Assembly (NCBI GenBank): GCA_001599815.1
Contig: BCIA01000004.1
Span: 5,110,082 to 5,174,081, forward strand
Direction: 5' to 3'
DNA: 64,000 nucleotides
From: Furcasterigmium furcatum
Taxonomy: Eukaryota > Ascomycota > Sordariomycetes > Glomerellales > Plectosphaerellaceae
Below are positions 56,151-64,000 of the stretch, one piece after another (the first letter of the stretch is position 1; every line of letters starts with the position of its first letter). Below the pieces are notes generated by a model, which worked only from the letters and a program-made list of their open reading frames with translations, was not told where the DNA came from and did not search any database. Both the position numbers and the translations under genes were made by a program.

Positions 56151-56513
56151 CCTGTCCCTGTGACCTGCCAGTTGAATTTTCGTTCGAGTCCAGAAGTTCG
56201 GTGCCAGAGGGATCTCTCCCATCGCGGCCTATAAGACCCTCCGGCACCCGGAAGCTTTGGATGAGATGGGCCGCCGTCCGGTCCTTCGGTCCTTCGGAAA
56301 GCCGCACGGATCCGGGAAGCCGGCGGGAGCCGGAGGCGGGAAGCAGCATCCCCACAATTTGGCATCCGTGTTTGGAGCCCCAGGAATGTCCTACGTACTT
56401 ATATAACGGACTTGTTTGTGTCCCAGAAGAAGTCATATTCCCCTGCTTAAGACATCAAGGTGGCATACACGACGAGAAAACAGCACCCCAGAAAACAACA
56501 ACACAATCTAACC
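56151..56513. promoter_or_regulatory. Divergent promoter of FAD amine oxidase and amidohydrolase
   Basis: A 363-bp region between the two start codons, with no gene of its own. Shared control is likely. Two GC-rich imperfect repeats of CCGG/TCCGG type lie at about 56235-56340. No known site is claimed. Confidence 0.5.
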
Positions 56514-57833
56514 ATGTCGAACGCCCAAGTCTCCAGCACGGCAGGTGCAGCTCGGTCAGCGGTTAGAACCCCTCTTCTCATCCCGGGTCGAGGTGATCCT
56601 GTCAAAGACGCCATCCTGGTGTTCTCTGCGGGGAAGATCGACTACGCTGGGCCTCTATCTGAGCTTCCCAAGTCTCTGGATGTCCCCCCGGAGCGAACGG
56701 CAGAGGTGCCTGTCTTGCTGCCGGGCCTCTGGGACTGCCACGTGCACTACATTGGGCATCTGGAACAGAGCATGGATGGCATGGCCGGCACCCAGCCCTT
56801 TTTGGCCGGTACCCGTTCGGCCCACGACGTCGCGGCCACTCTGAACGCGGGGTTCACGAGTGTCCGCGAGACGGCAGGCTGGGGGGTCGAGCTCTCGCAG
56901 GAGATCGAGGCCGGTCGGCTCATCGGTCCCAACATCTACTCGGTTTGTGCGGCGATCAGCTGCACGGGCGGGCACGTCGATCATCACACCATGCCGGAAC
57001 ATCACTTTCACGAACTCGGCTGCCACGGTGTCCCGCTTGTCGTAGCGGACGGTGTCCCTCAGTGCATCAAAGTGGTGCGGCAACAGCTGCGCCGTGGCGC
57101 CAAGTGCATCAAGATCTGCACCAGTGGAGGCGTTTCCAGCGACCGTGATGACCCGAAGCATCAGCAGTTCTCCGACGAGGAGATCAGGGCCATGGTTGAG
57201 GAGGCGGCCCGGTCGCAACGGGCTCTAGCGGCGCATGCCCACGGCCACGCCGGCATCATGGCTGCGGTCCGCAACGGTGCCACCACCGTCGAACACGGAA
57301 CCTACTTGGACGACGAGGCTATTGCTCTGATGAAGGAGAAAGGGACCATCCTGGTGCCCACCCGCGGCATCATCGAGGACGGCTTGACGACGGCCGAGTC
57401 GTGGTCGACCAGGGCGTACGAGAAGCTGAAGACGGTGGCGGTGCAACATGCCAGCGCCTACCGGGCCGCCGTGGCCGCCGGCGTCAAGATCGCCAGCGGG
57501 TCAGACTACGGTATCAGCAAAAGAGGCACCCCGTTGAGTCACGGCCACAACGGCAGGGAGCTGGAGCTGGCGGTGCAGGTAGGCGGCATGACCCCCTTGC
57601 AGGCAATCGAGGCGGCCACGGCCACTGCCCCGGAGGTCCTCGGCCCTCAAGCCCCCAAGGCCGGCATCTTGAAGGAAGGTTACGACGCTGATTTTATCGC
57701 GCTGACGTCCAACCCCTTGGACGACATCAGCATCGTCGCCGACCCGGACAACGTCACGCACGTCTGGCTCGCGGGACAGCTGAAGAAGTCCCCAGAAAGG
57801 CCAATTCTGATCCTGAGCCGGACCAGGGAATGA
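56514..57833 (+). CDS. Metal-dependent amidohydrolase (prolidase/imidazolonepropionase-like)
   Basis: Single exon, 439 aa, ATG at 56514 (the frame is open farther upstream only from a non-ATG codon). Binuclear-metal amidohydrolase residues are all present: H76-V-H78 in DCHVHY, Lys200 in KCIKICTSGG (the carboxylated Lys position), His in AHAHG, His in VEHGTYLD, and Asp in IASGSDYG. The order matches the bacterial Xaa-Pro dipeptidase/Sgx9260 and ochratoxinase-type branch. No signal peptide. It should hydrolyse a C-N bond of an N-acyl amino acid or a dipeptide with an imino acid. With a divergent N-alkyl amino acid oxidase and a Dal5-type carrier nearby, it probably releases the substrate for the oxidase. 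Confidence 0.9.
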   Translation: MSNAQVSSTAGAARSAVRTPLLIPGRGDPVKDAILVFSAGKIDYAGPLSELPKSLDVPPERTAEVPVLLPGLWDCHVHYIGHLEQSMDGMAGTQPFLAGTRSAHDVAATLNAGFTSVRETAGWGVELSQEIEAGRLIGPNIYSVCAAISCTGGHVDHHTMPEHHFHELGCHGVPLVVADGVPQCIKVVRQQLRRGAKCIKICTSGGVSSDRDDPKHQQFSDEEIRAMVEEAARSQRALAAHAHGHAGIMAAVRNGATTVEHGTYLDDEAIALMKEKGTILVPTRGIIEDGLTTAESWSTRAYEKLKTVAVQHASAYRAAVAAGVKIASGSDYGISKRGTPLSHGHNGRELELAVQVGGMTPLQAIEAATATAPEVLGPQAPKAGILKEGYDADFIALTSNPLDDISIVADPDNVTHVWLAGQLKKSPERPILILSRTRE

Positions 57834-58920
57834 TAGGGTTAGGGCTCTTGATATGTTCGACAGGCAAGCAAGCACGAGCATCTCGTCAAGGACCTACGAA
57901 ACGTCGCGTCTAGATTATCCATGAGAGACAGTATAGGGGGTAGCTATGGCCTCGATTGCTTGTTGAAGAATAAGTTGCTTTCTGTACATGATCTCTCCTT
58001 GTGCTGTTGTCTCCTCTCCAAACTCCTCTTTCGTGTTCTTGTGTTCCAGCTCTGTCAGTGCAAAGCACCATATATAGTTAGTTGTCTCCCACAGCCTTGG
58101 CTTCGCTTGCTTGTTTGTCCGCATCCCCCGGAAATTGCCGGGACTTGCATGTACTGTAAGACGTGTCTGCGTACTCCTTGTGCCTCCGATCTATGTGGCT
58201 GTGTCTTTTCTTGCTTGTCGACCAGAGTCTCCATTCGCTGTATTAATCCGGGCTCATCTCCACGCAGCAAAATGCTCCACTCAGTTTGGGTCGTCGGATC
58301 ACTAGTAGGCGTGAGAGCTTCCGCGCGAAGCTCGTAGACTTGGTCGAGTTTAAAGGTGGGCAATATAAAAGTATTCATTTTATTTTAAACCTTCAATTTT
58401 TTGACCGGTTCCTTAGTAGGCCCCGTTCATTACCTTCATATTATACCTAATACTTATTCCCTGCTGTCACGTTCGTTCTAGGTGTTATACAGATTAGGTG
58501 TCGGAGCGCGTTGGCTGTTAGCTAAACTGCGCTTCCGGGCATGGCTTCTTACTAAAGCGGCCAGAGCCGAGTAATGAAATCAAGTTAAGTACCGCGCGCA
58601 GTCTGTTTGACTTTCGACATGGCTTGTATCTTTAGAACGAACCGCGAACGACGGCTGGCGTCGGACCGGCTATCGGTATCACGCTCATATCATTGTCCCT
58701 TGTGCCGGCATCCGTGTCCCGCCTCCGCCTCCGTGTTGCAGCCTGGGCGCTTCCCCGGCCCAGAAAACTTCCCCCATAGCGTCCTCGTCTCAGATCTCTT
58801 TGGTCACAATATAGATATATAAATCCGTCGTGAATCGGACGATGTTGGCAAGTCCGTCTGTCTCTTCAACACTAGAGGCTCTCATCATACCGGACACAGT
58901 CGTCATCCTTATCGTCACCA
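57834..58920. other. Intergenic, no gene recognised
   Basis: About 1.1 kb between the amidohydrolase stop and the transporter start. It becomes AT-rich at 58365-58500. No frame shows a domain. The final 100 bp should be the transporter leader. Confidence 0.45.
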
Positions 58921-60522
58921 ATGAATCCCGACGCCATGGACAAGAAAGAGGCGGCACCGTCCTCTCTCAGGGATAACCCAGTAGAGGAGGCCAACAAAGA
59001 AGCCGAGTTCGCTCACATCGAGCCATTTCCTACCAACGCTGTGACTCCAGCCGAGAAACGGCTTCTTCGAAAGATCGACTTTCGGGTCTTGCCCATCCCC
59101 ATTCTGCTGGTAGGCTTGTCATCGATTGACCGAATCAACATTTCCTCGGCCAAGGTCGCGGGGATGGACACAGATCTCGGCTTGAGCGGTCCCAGATATA
59201 ATATCGTCGTTCTGGGTAGGCGGCTCCTCTCTCTTCCCTTTTCTCTTCTGCTCTGTCGGTGACATTGTGACCGAACGACGCTGACCGTCCTGTGCCGTGG
59301 CAGTCTTCTTCACCACCTATGCACTGTCCGAGCTGCCGAGCAATATCATCTTCCGGCCCATCGGCGTCGTTCGATACTTATCGTTCCTCATCGTCGCGTG
59401 GGGCTCCGTTGCCATGTGTCTTGGGTTTGTGCATAACTTTGCCCAGCTCGTCACCTTGCGCCTCCTGCTGGGCCTTTTTGAGGGTGGGCTCAATGTATGT
59501 ACCATCAATACGCGCTCCCGGTCGCTCACACTGACGCTGCTTCCAAGCCGGCTTGCGTCTATCTGATTTCCTCGTGGTATAAGCGCTACGAGACGCACCG
59601 CAGGATTGCCATTTGGTACACGCTCGCCAGCATCATCGCCGGATTCGCCGGCGTCATTTCATACGGTCTGAGTAAAATGGAGGGGATCGGGGGGCTCCGG
59701 GGATGGCGCTGGATCTTCATTATGCCAGGCCTGGTCACGATCCTTTGCGTCGTCCTCGTCTACTTGTTCGTCTCTGAGTTCCCCGAGAAGGCCAAGTGGC
59801 TGAAACCCGAAGAACTCGCCCTCGTGCAAGGACGGCTCCGAGAAGACCGCGCGGAGGAATTTGACGACACGACCTCCCTCAGAGATTCCTTGGCCCCGTT
59901 GAAAGATTGGCGGATCTGGGCCATGTCCATGCTGTACTTCTACCCGGCCGCCGGATTCTACGCCATGGCCTTCTTCACGCCAACTATTCTCAGCGCCTTT
60001 GGCTTTTCTGTGGCTCTCAGTCAGATTCTTCAGACCCCGCCCTACATACTCGGAGCCATCTGCTCAGTCGCAACGGGCTACTGCGCCGATCACATGCAAC
60101 GACGGGCACCGTTCATGCTCGGGCATGCCGTCATGACCATTGTCGGGTTCCTCCTCATGGGTTGGGGTCCGAACACAGGCGGCAAACTCACTGGCGTCTT
60201 CCTGTCCATCGCCGGCGTTCAGAGTATCATCCCAGCCGTCCTCACCTTTATGCCCAACAACGTCGCCTCGGTCAAGGCTCGAAAAGTGGGCATCGCCTTG
60301 CAGATCGTGATGGGAGCCATGGGTGGCCTCGTCGGCTCCCTGATTTTTCGGGTCGAAGACGCCCCCAAATACAGGCCCGGCATGTACGCCGCGTTCGCCC
60401 TCATGGTGCTCTTCATGATTAATGTCGCCAGCATCACCGAGTACTTCAGACGTCAAAACAAGAAGGCAGATGAGGGTGTCCTGACGATCGATGGCGTAGA
60501 GGGATTCCGATACACACTATAG
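58921..60522 (+). CDS. MFS transporter, Dal5/allantoate permease (anion:cation symporter) family
   Basis: Exons 58921-59215, 59304-59494 and 59548-60522 (introns of 88 and 53 bp) give 486 aa. The family start is shown by EKRLLRKIDFRVLPI and DRINISSAKVAGM. Then come FFTTYALSELPSNIIFRPIG, LLLGLFEGGLNPACVYLISSWYKRYE (joined across intron 2), GWRWIFIMPGL and WRIWAMSMLYF. There are about 12 helices with the usual cytosolic N- and C-termini. Members import small carboxylates, ureides, dipeptides or vitamins with protons. Placed beside the amidohydrolase and amine oxidase, it probably brings in their substrate. Confidence 0.9.
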
Positions 60523-60990
60523 GAGTGAGCGTCAGAGAAGGTGGTGATCGAATTGTTCCATCTGCACTGTGGTCTGATTTGTAGACATGTTTGGAGAAAC
60601 GAGAGGTTGTCTGGCTCGACCAACTGCAATCTCAGCTGTCAGTTGCAGATGACAAGTCATAGATCAAATATATCACCATCTTCGGGCAGCACTGACATCC
60701 GTTCCTCGCAGACATTGATGTCTCGGGTGCTTACTCGACACGGAATCTAGCCACTCTTGGAGACGATGAGAGCGTACGGAATTGGCGTCGAAACTGGCGG
60801 TTAACAATACTTTCGCTCTCATTCGGAGGGCGTAGCTGGATAACGTCGGTTGCCACGATTCTTGCATTGCTGCCCTCTAATCTCCATGACGCTCATAAAA
60901 ACAAGAATTGGAGCAATAACTATCTTTTCTATTACCCATTGCATCCAGACACCGGATGCCTCAGTTGCTAGGGTCGAAATGCTGGCTGAG
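60523..60990. other. Convergent 3' region between transporter and regulator
   Basis: 468 bp between two stop codons on opposite strands. It holds both 3' ends and nothing else that I recognise. Confidence 0.45.
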
Positions 60991-63512
60991 CTATCTTGAT
61001 CCCTCTGGAAAATGCGTCGACCATCGCTGGCCCAAAAACGACAAATCATTCGTAAAGTCTGCGGAGATGTCAAAAAGTTCGTTGGTCCAGTCGAGTTCTT
61101 CAGGCACGGCCAGTGGATCTGGACGGATAGGACGTGTCTCGATGACGGTCAAGTCGTCGGATGCGGATATGATGTTTTGCGGGACAAGGTTCAAAGCAGA
61201 ATCAGAGGCCGCGGGGCGGGATCGCGGAGTCATGTCAGGAGAGATCCCCCCCTTCTCATCAGAGAGTGCCGCATAGTCAAACAACTTCGCCATGAGATCG
61301 ATGTCCTCCTGTTCAACATCCACATCCGAGAGCTCCTTGGAGGGTATCGCCCCGTCGTATTCGCCATCTCCGTAGCTGATGGTCCGGCGACGGTGAAGAC
61401 GGACCGAAATCTCATTGAGAACGCTCAGCTGCGATTGTTAGCACAGATTGAACCGTCGCTACGCCGTGACTTACGCTGTTACCCACACTAGGCCATATCT
61501 TGGCCATCCTTTGGAGGTAAGCATGCGCTTTGTCGTACTTGCGGCGGGCGGCATTTGCAACCTTCGGGTTGTCGATGAGGGTGTGCTCCAGCTGGATACT
61601 GGCTGCAAGTGCAACGAGATAGCCGATGAAGGGATCGTAAATGCTCATTCCCGCTCCTTCCATCTCGATGATGTGCCGGATTACCCAGCCGGAGTGGATC
61701 ATGGAATGCTGATGAGAATTTTGAAGGGTTGTGAGAGGAACTTGATTACGCTGGTGACGGGTATTCATGAACAGGACGAAGGGATGATGCCTGGGATGAT
61801 CAATAGGAGGCTCACCATCACGGAAGGCGCACTTACAGGCGACATCGTATGGCTGAATATACTATTTGGTGAAATACCCAGGCAGAAAAGAAGGGACGTA
61901 GGTGAGGTTCGTTCAGAACACGACGAGGAGATCCCACCGCGGTGTAGCGGTGTGGGTGAACTTCTGTCCGAGGTCAGTGAGGTCCGGGTGTTGTGTTCGT
62001 TCCACTCACTCAGCTCAAACTCCATCAGACGGGTCTCAATGGTCGCCTGCGCGGAATCGTTTCTCCAGAAGGGAACGGGCGCAGACGAACCCTCACCGAA
62101 TACGTCCATGAGTGCGCTATGCCATATATCAAGAAGCACTATGTTGCAGGAAACGATGTCCAAGGACCCCGCCCGCAACATGTCTCCAGGCGATATTGGC
62201 AACGTGATATCTTTGGAGCCAGAAGAGCCATCAGGATTTGGAGGAGCGCATTGCATCAGGAAGAGCTGGAAAGATGAAGGCGGCACGCAGGAGGATCTCA
62301 CTCTTGCGCCACTGAAAGTGCGATCCATCATGAACAGTGTCCACACGACCGAACGCCAGCCGAGCGACAAGTGATCCTCCGACGGTCCGGTACCTTCTTT
62401 GCAAAGCAAACCACGTGTCTGAGCAAGCCTTAGCCCAAGAGCAACCTGAGCCTGAGCCCGGTGCGGTTTGCCGGCTTCGGACCAGTTTCAGCACATGATA
62501 GTGGTATGGGATTCAATACTTACTGGCAAAATCAACCTGGGCTAGTAAGCAGAGCGCCTGAAAGTAAACCAGGTCAAAGTCGAACTTGGAATATTGGGCT
62601 GCCAACAGGTTCCAGGCTGCTTCCGACAACATCCCGCACGTCTCGGCGATGGCCTCTTTGTCGTGGAAGAAAGGGTTTTGGCAGGTACGTAAGCTGACAG
62701 CGAGCAAAGGGAACAGCACGAGTTTGGGGTATTCACCCGCCGAGGCTTGCGGATTGTCGCTCATTCCCATCATAAGTGGGTATGGCTGGTTGTGGAAATG
62801 CCGAAAGTAGAGCAGGATGCCTTCTTCCCGAATCTCATCGGGGATCTCGAGTTCGTTTGTGATCCTAGGCATGTTAACGGACTTCCACCAAGAAGTATCA
62901 AGAGACATACTGGATCGTGCCAGAGGGAGAGGTTGAGTCGACAGAAGACGCCTCGTTTACGTGACGCAGGGCTTCTCCATCGTTCAAGTCCACAATCCCC
63001 TTGGCTCTGGTCAGAAGAGGTCAGCACAGCCAGGCGATACGATGAAAGAGGTCCCTGAGAATAATCTGGGTATTCGCATACTAACCCCAAAGCCTGTGCC
63101 AACTCACAAAGCTTGGTCTCGACTGCGCTCAATCGGTTCTACTGCGATCAGACATGAATCGGTGGCAATGTAGCATGCGCTCAGGGCACTCACTTCGGAA
63201 TGTCCCTGCCCAAGGGCGAAGGTCGGACGAGACTTGCGACCTCGACCTCGCACCCTTTTGTCGGGTGGTGGCAGTTTCTCGGCATAATTACATCGCTGTC
63301 TGAGACGTGCGCAGAGTGAGCATCGTGGCTTCTCGCCTGAACACCGCGACTTTTTGCGTCTGCGAGTATTAGTGAAAGTGGCTCCTTATCTCCAGTGTGC
63401 TCAACCTTCGCGACGGGTAATGAACCTACCGGCAGTTCTCGCAGGCCTGGCTCGCCCGTTGGATGGGCTCGACAAAATATGCGTCGGCAGGCGAAGCCAG
63501 ATCATCTGCCAT
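60991..63512 (-). CDS. Zn2Cys6 transcription factor, nine exons
   Basis: Exons 63512-63430, 63359-63194, 63138-63086, 63006-62911, 62864-62524, 62474-62010, 61963-61837, 61790-61475 and 61428-60991 give 694 aa, every junction GT...AG and in frame. The exon 1-2 splice creates QACENCRRKKSRCSGEKPRC and then SLCARLRQRC: the full C-x2-C-x6-C-x6-C-x2-C-x6-C cluster. A short coiled-coil follows (NRLSAVETKLCELAQALG). The fungal_trans domain shows as LLYFRHFHNQPYP, YFQALCLLAQVDFA, VALGLRLAQTRGL and LGWRSVVWTLFMMDR, with a late HHPFVLF block. It is the only regulator next to the oxidase/amidohydrolase/transporter group and is its likely controller. The exon 6-7 border (46-bp intron) is the least certain. 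Confidence 0.85.
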
Positions 63513-64000
63513 GATAGGCCAGCAGGTGAAATTTGGCCGGCTGCTAGCAGTTTCGCAAGTCACCTAGAGGTCGGCCGCAGAAGTGAGGTGGTGTGAAGTT
63601 AATCGCTGGCGAGGGTGCGGCGGCCACCAGCGCTTCCTCCAACAGTTTAGCAGTCTCGGGGACTTCCATCACTCCGCATGCGGGGGAAATAGCGACAGGG
63701 GACTGTCGGATTAGTCACAGCGCCGACCAAGGTTCGTTCTCTTTACTACTATCACTTGGCGAAGAACGTAAATCATACACATGATCTTATATTACATCAA
63801 CTCTGATATATCTTAGGAGGCGTCGGTATATATTTGATCTCGCCGTATTTCTCATCTTTACATGACGTTAGACATGAACACACCTCACATTCTACTGTAA
63901 TTGTTATCACAGGAGGTCCGAGACCTCGCTAAAGTACCCCGACTAGACTAACTTACCTCCACTCCTACCTGCCCCTCCTTTCCCCAGGCCTGACTTAACC
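63513..64000. other. Upstream region of the Zn2Cys6 regulator
   Basis: No gene recognised. It should hold the regulator promoter. It turns AT-rich after 63770. Confidence 0.4.

Noticed and set aside
1..64000. CRISPR arrays, bacterial operons, rRNA and tRNA genes
   Set aside because: No regularly spaced repeats, no ribosome-binding-site pattern and no tRNA-like arms noticed; the window is eukaryotic.

Overview
The window is genomic DNA from a filamentous ascomycete. Genes carry short introns (46 to 93 bp) with GT...AG borders. The families are typical of Pezizomycotina: Zn2Cys6 regulators, a HET protein, LysM and GH18 proteins, GH28, and drug-type and Dal5-type MFS carriers. The gene mix suggests a plant- or host-associated Sordariomycete-like fungus, but no sequence here fixes the species.

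Region 1 (1-21367) is a secondary-metabolite locus. One uninterrupted minus-strand frame of 6506 codons runs from the ATG at 19519 off the left edge. It encodes a giant non-ribosomal peptide synthetase: half-C-A1-T1 / C2-A2(NMT)-T2 / C3-A3-T3 / C4-A4-T4 / C5-A5(NMT)-T5 / C6... A1 has Gly where amino-acid-activating domains have Asp, as in hydroxy-acid-activating domains. A D-isomer 2-hydroxyacid dehydrogenase is divergently transcribed from the same 697-bp intergenic region. Together they predict an N-methylated depsipeptide starting with a D-2-hydroxy acid.

Region 2 (23052-25731) is a divergent pair: a secreted LysM protein and a GH18 chitinase-like protein whose catalytic Glu is replaced by Gln. 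Region 3 (26525-39767) holds a membrane-anchored HET protein, a BBE/FAD oxidoreductase, a DHA2-type MFS exporter with a 20-copy Lys-Glu-Glu-Ala tail, an ECHDC3-like enoyl-CoA hydratase, a DUF1479 protein and a fungal_trans regulator with an intron-split Cys cluster. Region 4 (40050-48874) holds secreted hydrolases and an orphan secreted protein: GH28, a 460-aa unknown, and a 9-exon secreted metallo-beta-lactamase-fold protein.

Region 5 (48875-54700) is gene-poor and decayed. It contains a frameshifted remnant of a STAND/NLR-type N-terminal domain, an alpha/beta hydrolase and a truncated NmrA/epimerase-like gene. Region 6 (54696-63512) looks like a catabolic cluster: an FAD amine oxidase (fructosyl-amino-acid/sarcosine oxidase type), a divergent prolidase-like amidohydrolase, a Dal5-family transporter and a 9-exon Zn2Cys6 regulator. 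Exon structures were worked out by hand from splice sites, frame continuity and family conservation. Every multi-exon model given closes in frame.
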